In this document: positions 34,656-45,109 of the stretch, in pieces | Layout of the letters: every line of letters starts with the position of its first letter | Position numbering within the stretch: position 1 is the stretch's first letter | Assembly (NCBI GenBank): GCA_900767595.1 | Contig: CAAFZS010000033.1 | Span: 1 to 49,462 of the forward strand | DNA length: 49,462 nt | Direction of reading: 5' to 3' | DNA from: Bacteroidales bacterium | GTDB lineage: Bacteria; Bacteroidota; Bacteroidia; Bacteroidales; Paludibacteraceae | The notes under the pieces: model-generated | Database searches by the model: none | What the model was told of the DNA's origin: nothing | What the model saw: the letters and a program-made list of their open reading frames with translations, nothing else | Position numbers and translations under genes: made by a program

Positions 34656-34700
34656 CTAGAAAAACTAGACTAACTAGAAATACTAGACAAACTAGATTAA
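34656..34700 (+). repeat. CTAG nonamer tandem repeat between prs and peptidase gene
   Basis: Five 9-bp units: CTAGAAAAA, CTAGACTAA, CTAGAAATA, CTAGACAAA, CTAGATTAA, starting directly after the prs stop TAA. CTAG occurs at 34656, 34665, 34674, 34683 and 34692, exactly every 9 bp. Confidence 0.9.
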
Positions 34701-34706
34701 CTCAAA

Positions 34707-35687
34707 ATGAAACTCAAAAATATAGTATGGCTCGCCTTGTTGGCGATGGGAACCTTCTCCGGTTGCCAAAGCAAATCGACAACTGCGTCTCATCCGAGTT
34801 TTAATGCCGACTCTGCCTATCAATATATCAGCAACCAGATGGCTTTTGGTCCGCGTGTACCCAATAGTGACGAGCATAACCGTTGTGCTGTCTATCTTAT
34901 GCAACAAGCGCGCCGTTTCGGCGGGCGCATAGAGATGCAGAAAGGGCAGATGCTTGATTATGCAGGTCAGATACAGACCGTCTATAATATCATTGCCCAT
35001 TGTAACACCCAAGCCCCCGGCAAGACCGTCCTTCTTTGTGCCCATTACGACACCCGTCCTTGGTGCGACCAAGAGGAGGAATATGAGGATCGTCAGTATC
35101 CCGTTCCGGGAGCCAACGATGGCGCTTCCGGAGTAGGTGTCCTGCTCGAAGTGATGCGGCAGATACAGATCCTCAGTCAGGACAGTACCCTTCACCTGCC
35201 TCCCGTGGATATTATCTTTTTCGATGCGGAAGATAAAGGCACTCCTGCCCATTATACCGGTGTTGAAAGGGATAACACTTGGTGCTTGGGAAGTCAGTTC
35301 TGGGCGAGAGAACTCTCTGACCAGCACGCTAACCAATACGCCTACGGTATTCTCCTTGATATGGTGGGTGCTCCCGATGCGGTCTTCCCGAAGGAGATGC
35401 ATTCGTCCCGTTATGCAGGCAACTATTTAGAGAAAGTGTGGCGCAAGGCGCGCCAATTAGGCTATGGCAAGTATTTCGTGGAGAATCCCGCTTATCCTAT
35501 CGTGGACGACCACTACTATGTCAATGTCTATGGCGGCGTTCCTTGTATCGACATCATCCATTATGACGCGCGCACCCAAAGCGGATTCCCCGAATGGTGG
35601 CACACACGCCAAGATGATATGACGCATATTCATAAACCGACTTTGCAAGCCGTTGGTGAGGTAGTGCTGGCTACCCTCTTAGATTGA
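34707..35687 (+). CDS. M28-family zinc peptidase / glutaminyl cyclase-like lipoprotein
   Basis: A 326-aa lipoprotein (MKLKNIVWLALLAMGTFSGC; Cys20). It shows the M28 zinc motifs HYDTRPW (about 113-119), GANDGASG (about 135-142), FFDAED, and a late histidine in YHARTQ-like context (IIHYDARTQSGFPEWWHTRQDD). The W-rich layout is closer to secreted glutaminyl cyclases than to aminopeptidases, so N-terminal pyroglutamate formation on exported proteins is one possibility; I cannot decide between them. Part of the EEP-prs-suf unit. Confidence 0.85.
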   Translation: MKLKNIVWLALLAMGTFSGCQSKSTTASHPSFNADSAYQYISNQMAFGPRVPNSDEHNRCAVYLMQQARRFGGRIEMQKGQMLDYAGQIQTVYNIIAHCNTQAPGKTVLLCAHYDTRPWCDQEEEYEDRQYPVPGANDGASGVGVLLEVMRQIQILSQDSTLHLPPVDIIFFDAEDKGTPAHYTGVERDNTWCLGSQFWARELSDQHANQYAYGILLDMVGAPDAVFPKEMHSSRYAGNYLEKVWRKARQLGYGKYFVENPAYPIVDDHYYVNVYGGVPCIDIIHYDARTQSGFPEWWHTRQDDMTHIHKPTLQAVGEVVLATLLD

Positions 35688-35688
35688 T

Positions 35689-36435
35689 ATGAAACTATTA
35701 GAGATAAAAAACTTACACGCCTCTATCGCAGGCAAACCCATACTCAAAGGCATTAACTTAACCATTAACCCGGGCGAAGTGCACGCAATTATGGGGCCCA
35801 ACGGTGCCGGCAAATCCACACTCAGTGCCGTGCTGACCGGACATCCTGCCTATACCGTTACCGAAGGTGAGGTTCTTCTCAATGGCAAGGATCTGCTCGC
35901 GATGCCGGCCGAACAGCGCGCCCGCGAGGGAGTGTTCCTCAGTTTTCAGTATCCGGTGGAGATACCCGGCGTGTCAATGACGAACTTCCTGCGCACAGCG
36001 GTGAATGAGAAACGTCAATACGAGGGTAAAGAACCACTCAAAGCAGCGGAGTTCTTGCGTCTTATGCGCGAGAAGAAACAACTGCTCGAGATGGCGGAGA
36101 AACTGGATAACCGCGCTGTCAACGAAGGGTTCTCCGGCGGCGAGAAGAAGAAAAACGAGATCTTCCAAATGGCCATGCTCGAACCCTGCCTCAGTATCCT
36201 CGACGAAACCGATTCGGGTCTCGATATAGATGCCTTGCGTATTGTGGCTTCCGGTGTGAATAAACTCAAAACACCCCAAAACGCATCGATTGTCATCACC
36301 CACTATCAGCGACTACTCGATTATATCGTACCCGACTTTGTACACGTGTTAGCCGATGGACAAATAGTTAAAACAGGGGATAAGTCCTTAGCCCTTGAAC
36401 TCGAAGAGAAAGGTTACGAATGGCTCAACCGATAA
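35689..36435 (+). CDS. sufC: Fe-S cluster assembly ATPase SufC
   Basis: ABC-type ATPase of the SUF iron-sulfur scaffold. 248 aa. Walker A GPNGAGKST (36-44), FLSFQYPVEIPGVSMTNFLR, signature FSGGEKKKNE (about 148-157), Walker B LSILDETDSGLDIDALR, and the H-loop VITHYQRLLDYI. No sufB is present; the gene follows a peptidase gene by 1 bp and overlaps the short sufD by 16 bp. Confidence 0.96.
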   Translation: MKLLEIKNLHASIAGKPILKGINLTINPGEVHAIMGPNGAGKSTLSAVLTGHPAYTVTEGEVLLNGKDLLAMPAEQRAREGVFLSFQYPVEIPGVSMTNFLRTAVNEKRQYEGKEPLKAAEFLRLMREKKQLLEMAEKLDNRAVNEGFSGGEKKKNEIFQMAMLEPCLSILDETDSGLDIDALRIVASGVNKLKTPQNASIVITHYQRLLDYIVPDFVHVLADGQIVKTGDKSLALELEEKGYEWLNR

Positions 36436-37028
36436 TCATATTCCAATCCGGCCATTATACGTATCAACAGACCGAACCGACCGATCTGCTGATATACGTT
36501 CTATGCCTTACTTCTGCCGATATCCAAATCGAAGTGGAACAGTTGGTGCCTAATGCTAAAGTAGATATCCGTGCCCTTGCGTATATATCTAATAAGGATT
36601 GCGCGCGCATACACACGCACGTGAGACACCTTGCCTCTAACGGCACCTCCCGTCAGACGGTGAAGTTCGTCCTTAACGGTGAGGCAACGGGAGAGTTCTT
36701 CGGAGACCTGAACATCGCCCACGGCGTTCAACTCATTGACGCCCAACAGACGAACCGGAACATCCTGCTTTCCGATAACGCCCAAATGCGTACCCGCCCG
36801 CAACTCATCATCTATGCGGACGATGTCAAAGCCTCCCACGGGGCAACCACGGGACAACTTGACGAAAATGCTCTCTTCTATATGCAACAGAGGGGAATAG
36901 GGGTAGAAACGGCTAAACAAATGCTCCTCAAAGCGTTTGTGCAGGATGTGTTACCACTCGCGATGGATGGCGTAGTCGAGCATATTCAGCAACGCTTGCT
37001 TGAACTCGGACTCACGGAAGATATCTAA
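36420..37028 (+). CDS. sufD: Short SufD (C-terminal SufB/D core only)
   Basis: A 202-aa protein that matches only the C-terminal half of SufD: after a beta-helix-like stretch it has QTNRNILLSDNAQMRTRPQLIIYADDVKASHGATTGQLDENALFYMQQRGI, including the conserved SHGAT histidine, and the helical end. Usual SufD is about 420-450 aa; the N-terminal helical domain and half the beta-helix are absent. The start overlaps sufC (16 bp), so there is no room for a longer form. It is co-translated with sufC and its last 78 bp are antisense to the polyprenyl synthase gene. Confidence 0.85.
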   Translation: MAQPIIIFQSGHYTYQQTEPTDLLIYVLCLTSADIQIEVEQLVPNAKVDIRALAYISNKDCARIHTHVRHLASNGTSRQTVKFVLNGEATGEFFGDLNIAHGVQLIDAQQTNRNILLSDNAQMRTRPQLIIYADDVKASHGATTGQLDENALFYMQQRGIGVETAKQMLLKAFVQDVLPLAMDGVVEHIQQRLLELGLTEDI

Positions 37029-37934
37029 TGCCGCTATCGCCTTACGACGATATTCCTCCATCTTCTTATACGCGTAGTTCACTCCTTGATAACGGAGTAC
37101 GAAGGACTTGATATCCTCCTCTATCTCGGTTGACGAGGCAGAGGATTCTTGCTTACATAAGATCTCCGCTTGCGAACGGATAGCTGCTGCTTCTTCCTTC
37201 GTGGCACGCTGCATAGAGATGATAAGCGGCAAGGTTACTTTCCCGTCACGGATATCGTTCATCGTGGGCTTGCCCAACTCCTCCGAGTCGGAATAATCCA
37301 AAATATCATCTTTCAACTGAAAACACATCCCTAGGTTCAAGCCAAACGCCCGAAGGGCTTGCTCTTGCTTACCTGTCGCCAGACACGACTGTGCACCCGC
37401 TTGCGCACAAGTCCCGAATAACTCAGCGGTCTTTTGGTGGATGATATCAAAATATTGCTTCTCGTCAATCCACATCGATTGCCCTGCGTGCAACTGACTT
37501 AACTCGCCCTTACTGAGCACCTGTCCCATCTTTGCTACCAGATGGACAATCGAATGGCAACGCAAATCATCAATCATCTCAATCACCTTGGCGAGTATAT
37601 AATCACCTACCAAGACCGCCACTTTATTGGTCCACTGCTCCTGAATGGCGGCTTTCCCTCGTCGCATAGGGGAGTGATCCACCACATCGTCGTGTACGAG
37701 GGTGGCCGTATGCAGGAGTTCTAAGGCAACGGCGGTACTGATCGTCTTATCCGTCACTCCGCGAGAGATGGCGGCGGATAACAGTACCAACTGCGGACGC
37801 AACTGCTTGCCGCGCTGGAGGTGAATATAATGCAGCACCTCTTGTAAGGTTACTTGGTCTGTGTTTAACACCTGTTCAAAACTTTGCTCAAACGCTTTCC
37901 ATTCCTCAGGTAAAAGTTGTTGTATCGTTCTCAT
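36951..37934 (-). CDS. Polyprenyl diphosphate synthase (IspA/IspB family)
   Basis: A 327-aa trans-type prenyltransferase that extends allylic diphosphates, probably for the menaquinone side chain. First Asp-rich motif LVHDDVVD (78-85), GKQLRPQLVLL before it, GDYILAK, and second motif FQLKDDILDYSD (about 203-214). Chain length is not evident. Last of the nine-gene dapB unit; start overlaps the flippase stop (ATGA), and the 3' end overlaps convergent sufD by 78 bp. Confidence 0.92.
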   Translation of the reverse strand: MRTIQQLLPEEWKAFEQSFEQVLNTDQVTLQEVLHYIHLQRGKQLRPQLVLLSAAISRGVTDKTISTAVALELLHTATLVHDDVVDHSPMRRGKAAIQEQWTNKVAVLVGDYILAKVIEMIDDLRCHSIVHLVAKMGQVLSKGELSQLHAGQSMWIDEKQYFDIIHQKTAELFGTCAQAGAQSCLATGKQEQALRAFGLNLGMCFQLKDDILDYSDSEELGKPTMNDIRDGKVTLPLIISMQRATKEEAAAIRSQAEILCKQESSASSTEIEEDIKSFVLRYQGVNYAYKKMEEYRRKAIAALDIFRESEFKQALLNMLDYAIHREW

Positions 37935-39382
37935 TTACGTTCAATTAACGATTTCAAGTCTAACTTATAAGTGATACCAATAAATCCAATCATCAATACC
38001 GTGCTCCAAACATAATGGAGACTCGTAGTCCAAACCTCACTCAAATCGGCAACCGCCAATCCGTAGTTGCCTAAGTAATAAGCACCTAAGAAACAAAGGG
38101 TGAGCAGCGTATATTCGCCTGCCGAACGAAGGTCGTAAGGAATGCTCAGATGTCTCTTGCCTACGAAGTAGGAGATTAGCATAATCACGAAGTAACAGAC
38201 AAGACTGCTGCCGCACGAAGCCCAATAACCAATCTTCGGTACCCAAACTAATTGCAGAACCAGCGTGATAACGAGCCCGATCAAACTCAAGTACGCACCC
38301 CATTTGGTTTGGTCTGTCAGTTTGTACCAGAAACTGAGGTTAAAATATATGCCTTGGAACACATAGGTCCAAAGTACGACGGGCACAATCTTGAGTCCGC
38401 TCCAGTAACTGCTGGGAATGATATACTTGAAGATATCCAGATAAAAGATAACGCCTAACAGAATCATCAGCGAGAAGATGATATAGTATTTCATCGCATC
38501 GGCGTATGCCTCAACGGAATTGCGGTCCTTGTGCTTGGCAAACACGAACGGCTCGTAGGCATAACGGAACGCTTGCGTGAACATCATCATCACCATCGCC
38601 ACCTTGAAACAAGCCCCGTAAATACCCAACTGCGCCTGCGCATCCGCGCCGGGATAGAGGAAGGTGAAGAGAATCCTGTCTAAGGTCTGGTTCATAATCC
38701 CGGTTACCCCTAAGACTAATAAAGGGAAAGAGTAAATGAGTATGTCTTTGAGGGCTGCCCACTGATAGGTTCCGCCTTTGGGTAAAGTGAAAGGAATCAG
38801 GATGAGCGTCTGAATGGTGGTAGCAAGGATATTGCTGACAAAAACATACGTCACGTCGTGTTTCTTGAGAATCACCATGAAAAGGATGCTGAATGCGATA
38901 TTCAGTATCACGTATAGCAGTTTGAGGCTGGCAAATACGATGGGGCGTTTCTGATACCTCAGGTAGGCAAACGGGATACTGGCAAAAGCATCCATAGCTA
39001 CCGTTATCGCCATCATCGCAATGAAATTCGAATGATCGGCATATCCTAATCCGTTGGCTATCGGCTGTTGGAAGACAACGCACAACACCGCAAAAATCAC
39101 ACTCGTCGTAAACACCGTAAAGAACGTGGTCTTATAGACAGAACGGACATCATAACCCTCTTTATTGGCAAAGCGGAAGAACCCCGTTTCCGTACCGTAA
39201 GTTAGGATAACGAGCAGCAAAGCCGTCCAAGCGTAGAGGTTGGTCACAATACCGTAATCGGCTGTGTTCTCCAAGACACGCGTGAAGAACGGAACGAGTA
39301 GGAAGTTGAGAAACTTTCCTACAATCGAACTGATTCCGTATATGGCCGTGTCCTTGGCCAAGGCTTTCATACTATTCATCAT
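37931..39382 (-). CDS. Polysaccharide biosynthesis membrane protein (flippase)
   Basis: A 483-aa polytopic protein of the MATE/Wzx type: MKALAKDTAIYGISSIVGKFLNFLLVPFFTRVL at the start and about 12-14 membrane segments. It probably moves a lipid-linked precursor across the membrane. Starts at 39382, 39379 and 39370 are all possible Met codons (MMNSM); the first two lie in a TCATCAT stretch at the edge of the heptad tract that also gives the rsmI stop, 3 nt away, so termination-reinitiation coupling is likely. Confidence 0.88.
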   Translation of the reverse strand: MMNSMKALAKDTAIYGISSIVGKFLNFLLVPFFTRVLENTADYGIVTNLYAWTALLLVILTYGTETGFFRFANKEGYDVRSVYKTTFFTVFTTSVIFAVLCVVFQQPIANGLGYADHSNFIAMMAITVAMDAFASIPFAYLRYQKRPIVFASLKLLYVILNIAFSILFMVILKKHDVTYVFVSNILATTIQTLILIPFTLPKGGTYQWAALKDILIYSFPLLVLGVTGIMNQTLDRILFTFLYPGADAQAQLGIYGACFKVAMVMMMFTQAFRYAYEPFVFAKHKDRNSVEAYADAMKYYIIFSLMILLGVIFYLDIFKYIIPSSYWSGLKIVPVVLWTYVFQGIYFNLSFWYKLTDQTKWGAYLSLIGLVITLVLQLVWVPKIGYWASCGSSLVCYFVIMLISYFVGKRHLSIPYDLRSAGEYTLLTLCFLGAYYLGNYGLAVADLSEVWTTSLHYVWSTVLMIGFIGITYKLDLKSLIERK

Positions 39383-39415
39383 TCTTCAATCTTCATTCTT
39401 CATTCCTTCAATCAC
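39379..39415 (-). repeat. Heptad tract giving rsmI stop and flippase start
   Basis: Plus-strand units TCATTCT, TCAATCT, TCATTCT, TCATTCC (39379-39406), degenerating afterwards. On the minus strand the rsmI TGA is the end of AGATTGA (39392-39386) and the flippase ATG lies in the next unit AGAATGA. Confidence 0.85.
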
Positions 39416-40028
39416 TACAACGATTTCCCCCTTCGGCGGAAATTGTTTGAAGTGTTTCGCCAATTCGGCAATCGTCCCCCTTTGTGTATCTTCGTGCACT
39501 TTGCTTATCTCTCGACTGACGCTTGCCTTGCGGTCGGGACCTAGGAACTGTGCGAGTTCGGTCAGGGTCTTGACCAAACGGAAGGGTGATTCGTAAATAA
39601 CGATTGTGTGCGTCTGTTCCGCTAACGCTTTGTACCTCGTTTGCCGTCCTTTCTTTTGAGGAAGGAATCCCTCGAAATAAAAGCGGTCGCAAGGCAGTCC
39701 CGAGTCAATCAGTGCCGGCACAAAAGCCGTTGCACCCGGCAGACATTGCACCTCTACGCCTCGTTCCACACAAGCGCGCACCAGCATAAATCCCGGATCG
39801 GATATACCCGGTGTACCCGCGTCGGATATCAACGCCACGTTCTTGCCGGCAGCTATCTCGTCCGCTACGCGGTCAGAGGTCTCGTGCTCGTTGAACTTAT
39901 GATGCGAGCGCAAGGGGGTGTGGATATCGTAGTGGTGCAGCAATACCGACGAGGTACGGGTGTCCTCGGCTAAGATAAGATCCACCTCTTTGAGTATGCG
40001 TAGGGCACGTAAGGTGATGTCTTCCAGA

Positions 40029-40588
<560 letters not shown>

Positions 40589-40589
<1 letters not shown>

Positions 40590-42130
40590 TATTTCGTTGC
40601 GTCTTCAAGTTTTTTCATCATTGAGAACATAAAGATAGCTGCTACGAGGCAAACGCCTACGAACACAGCCCAGACACTCCACAACGGGAGGTTACCCCAG
40701 AGCATACCGCCTACGGAAACAAGGAAGTTACCTACGGCTGTAGCTACAAACCAAAGACCCATCATCATTCCCTTGTATTGGGGAGGCGCTACCTTACTAA
40801 CGAAGGAGATACCCATCGGGCTGAGTAGCAACTCACCAAAGGTCAAGATCAGGTAAACAACAATCAGCACATTCGCATTAGCAAACGTGGCATCACCCGT
40901 TACACGAGCCACTTCTTGGGCGTCGGGGGATAGCAATCCGATCGAACAGCCCGCCATAACTAAATAGGCAATGGCAGCAACTAACATTCCGTACGCAATC
41001 TTACGGGGAGCCGAAGGCTCTTTGCCTTTGCGACTGAGCGCACCGAAGATAGCCAGACTGACAGGAGTCAAGGCTACTACATAGAACGGATTAAACTGTT
41101 GGAAGATAGGAGCAGCTAAAGTGATGCCTTCTGCCGGGATTCCATAGTATTTATATACCAGCACTCCCGCTGCCGAAGCGATAACCGCTGCTGCAATCGT
41201 TCTTCCCTTCCAGTTCTCACTTTGGAAGATCGAGAACAGACCGTAAACGATGAGCACCACCATCACTAAGTTGATAATATCAAAAGCCATCGTTTGAATA
41301 CCCGTGCAAACGGGGTTAACAAACTCGTTGGCGAAATAAGTCAGCGTCAAACCGTTCTGGTGGAAAGCCATCCAGAAGAAGATCACTACCGCGAACACGA
41401 GGCAGAGAGCCACGATACGTTTTTTCGTCTGTTCGGGAGTCAACTGCTCTACTTTTTGGCCGGCAGCTTCTTGTTGCTTAGCGGTGTTCTCTACGTGTTT
41501 GAACCAAGGACGGCAAGCATAGTAAATAGCGATACTGAACACCAGCGATGCACAAGCCACCATAAAAGCGAAGTGGTAACTGTCGTTCACGCTGTAACCT
41601 AAACTGTCTTGTGCCCAAGCCATGATCTTCACGGCTGCCGTCGGAGCAAACATAGCACCAATATTAATAGCCATATAGAATAGCGAGAAAGCCGAGTCGC
41701 GGCGGTCGGCATATTGGGGGTCGTCAAATAAGTTACCCACCATCACTTGCAAGTTTCCTTTGAATAAACCCGTACCGAAACTAATGAGCAGTAGTGCAGC
41801 GAACATCGCTATCATCGGTACCAAGACACTTCCGTTATCAATACCTCCCAATGGAATAGCCAATAGGATGTATCCCAGGAACATAATCAAAATACCAATC
41901 GTCACGCATTTACCGTAACCGATCTTATCGGCTACGATACCGCCAATCAGAGGCAGGAAATAAACTAACCCCAAGAATGTGGAGTAGATGTACCCGGCGG
42001 CTGCGGGAGCCAAACCAAAATTAGCGCGCAAGAAGAGCGCAAACACGGCTAACATCGTGTAGTAGCCGAAACGTTCGCCTGTGTTGGCGAGTGCAAGGGC
42101 ATATAACCCTTTCGGTTGATTTCTAAACAT
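40589..42130 (-). CDS. Proton-dependent oligopeptide transporter (POT/PTR family)
   Basis: MFS-type peptide importer, 513 aa with 12-14 membrane segments. It starts MFRNQPKGLYALALANTGERFGYYTML; the POT signature ExxERFxYY is changed so that the first Glu position is Asn (NTGERFGYY), while the second Glu-Arg pair is kept. Further family pattern: FGTGLFKGNLQVMVGNLF and AFSLFYMAINIGAMFAP. Because the first Glu takes part in proton coupling, transport mode may differ. In the dapB unit, 80 bp after ilvE. Confidence 0.9.
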
Positions 42131-42181
42131 AACTTTAACTATTTTTATTAATAACTTTAAACTTCTTAACTAGACGGCTTC

Positions 42182-42216
42182 TCTAAACTCTAAACTCTAC
42201 ACTCTACACTCTAAAC
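42182..42216 (-). repeat. Heptad tract giving the ilvE stop (GTTTAGA/GTGTAGA)
   Basis: Plus-strand TCTAAAC, TCTAAAC, TCTACAC, TCTACAC, TCTAAAC. On the minus strand the first unit read, GTTTAGA, is GTT TAG: the last Val and stop of IlvE. The same family occurs inside dapB. Confidence 0.85.
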
Positions 42217-43245
42217 TAAGCAGCACCAGCCGAACTTGTCGGCTGTGCGCCCATACTGTATATCCTGCAACGCCTGATACAGTGCGGTTAGTTTCGGTCC
42301 GGGTTCCCCGTTGCCGAAGGTATAAATTTTTCCCTCTTCGGGATCAATCACTTTGCCGATAGGACTAATCACACACGCTGTTCCGCAACATCCGGCTTCC
42401 TCAAACTCGCTGAGTTCCGTAATAGGAATCTCGCGCCGTACTACCTCATAACCCTTTTCGCGGGCAAGCGTCATCAGACTGTCATTAGTGATACTGGGCA
42501 GGATGGAACTGCTTAAGGGTGTGATATATTCGTTTCCTTTTATTCCGATAAAATTCGAGGCACTGCATTCGTCAATCAGCGTATGGGTCTTGGCATCGGT
42601 AAACATACAGTCGTATCCTTGCAGGTGCGCTGCCTCCGTCGCGCGGAAAGAGGAGGCGTAGTTTCCTCCTACCTTGAACTGACCTGTTCCAAATGGCGCT
42701 GCTCTATCAATGTGACGATTGATAATAAACGAGGTGCAGTGGAACTTCCCCGGATAGTAAGGACCGATAGGGGAGGGAATAACGATAAACTCAAAATCCA
42801 CCCCGGGACCTACGCCCAGACGGGGGGTCGAACCGATCAACAGCGGACGGAAATACAGCGTTGCACCGGTCTCATAGGGGGGCAGGTAATCGATGTTCTT
42901 TTCTAATGCCAAGCGAATAGCCTTACAGAAGAGTTCCGTCGGAACGGGAGCCATATACAGTCCTTCTGCGCTGCGTTGCATCCGTTCGGCATTGGCTTCC
43001 ATACGGAAAATACGAATGCGCCCGTCCGCTCCGCGGAAGGCTTTGAGTCCCTCAAAGGCCTCTTGTCCGTATTGCAAGGCGGTAGCACTGACGTGTAGAT
43101 GAAGATATTTATCCGTCGTCGCAACGGGTTCCGACCATTGCCCCACTAATTGCCCCTTTTCGTTTCTTCGGCCATGAAAAGTGGAACGAACAATATAGTC
43201 CGTTTCGGTGTAATGAAATCCTAAACTACTCCAATCTATATTCAT
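42211..43245 (-). CDS. ilvE: Branched-chain amino acid aminotransferase
   Basis: PLP-dependent class IV aminotransferase for Leu, Ile and Val. 344 aa from the ATG at 43245 (MNIDWSSLGFHYTETDYIVR). PLP-lysine region FGTGQFKVGGNYASSF, LIDECSASNFIGIKG, and EEAGCCGTACVISPIGKV near the C terminus. The stop is inside a heptad tract. The start follows a heptad tract shared with the wbqC-like gene's end. Confidence 0.95.
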   Translation of the reverse strand: MNIDWSSLGFHYTETDYIVRSTFHGRRNEKGQLVGQWSEPVATTDKYLHLHVSATALQYGQEAFEGLKAFRGADGRIRIFRMEANAERMQRSAEGLYMAPVPTELFCKAIRLALEKNIDYLPPYETGATLYFRPLLIGSTPRLGVGPGVDFEFIVIPSPIGPYYPGKFHCTSFIINRHIDRAAPFGTGQFKVGGNYASSFRATEAAHLQGYDCMFTDAKTHTLIDECSASNFIGIKGNEYITPLSSSILPSITNDSLMTLAREKGYEVVRREIPITELSEFEEAGCCGTACVISPIGKVIDPEEGKIYTFGNGEPGPKLTALYQALQDIQYGRTADKFGWCCLV

Positions 43246-43258
43246 AATTTTCAATTCC

Positions 43259-43302
43259 TTATTCCTCAATCCTCAATCCTCAATCCTTTAGGCCCTCCGG
43301 CC
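43259..43302 (-). repeat. Mini-hairpin plus heptad tract at wbqC-ilvE junction
   Basis: Plus-strand TTATTCC, TCAATCC, TCAATCC, TCAATCC (43259-43286), flanked on the right by GGCC-CTCC-GGCC (43291-43302). The wbqC-like stop TGA (43282-43280) is the end of the first GGATTGA read. Confidence 0.85.
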
Positions 43303-43687
43303 CATTATTAAAGAGCAAATCCAAGGCGTTCGGTTGGCAAATGGGGACAAAGTCCTCGTGATATGCATCGGGTCGCTCGTTATGAAACAAACTGTACAAT
43401 ATATAAGCCGTTTCATTATTGAGATCAACCAAAAAAGTAGGTTGCTTCTCGTACAAAGCGTGTATGTAGTCGGCATAGTAGTCAAAGTACGGTGTCTTCC
43501 CGTAAGCGGAGAACAGGGCACTCCAATGTTGCCGTTGCCAACTGTGCATATAGCAGATACGGATATCCTCTACGGGTTGCGGCTTGCGCGAATCATAGAC
43601 GGGTACGCTCAACTGCTGCACACCGTTCGGTGTGGTTATCTCACACCTGTTCCTCTCCCCTCCCCAATATGTTGTTGGCAATATCAT
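43280..43687 (-). CDS. WbqC-family protein with internal N-terminal deletion
   Basis: A 135-aa protein of the WbqC family: it has NRCEITTPNGVQQLSVPV, HSWQRQHWSALFSAYGKTPYFDYYADYIHALYEKQ and the FLVDLNNETA helix. The family normally is about 200-230 aa and starts (I)LPTAYLPPIQYY...QTYRNRC. Here ILPTTY is joined to RNRCEI by only WGGE, written in the G-rich text GGGGAGGGGAGAGG, so about 35 residues seem lost. WbqC-type proteins are linked to surface-glycan clusters; activity is doubtful. Start (43687) lies inside a heptad unit, stop inside another. Confidence 0.75.
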   Translation of the reverse strand: MILPTTYWGGERNRCEITTPNGVQQLSVPVYDSRKPQPVEDIRICYMHSWQRQHWSALFSAYGKTPYFDYYADYIHALYEKQPTFLVDLNNETAYILYSLFHNERPDAYHEDFVPICQPNALDLLFNNGPEGLKD

Positions 43688-43711
43688 TCTTCAATCCTCA
43701 ATCCTCAATCC

Positions 43712-43736
<25 letters not shown>
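43684..43736 (-). repeat. Mini-hairpin plus heptad tract at lepB-wbqC junction
   Basis: Plus-strand TCATTCT, TCAATCC, TCAATCC, TCAATCC, TCATTCC, TCATTCG (43684-43725), overlapping the hairpin CGCCC-TCC-GGGCG (43724-43736). The lepB TGA (43714-43712) and the wbqC-like ATG (43687-43685) are both inside heptads. Confidence 0.85.
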
Positions 43737-45105
<1,369 letters not shown>

Positions 45106-45109
<4 letters not shown>

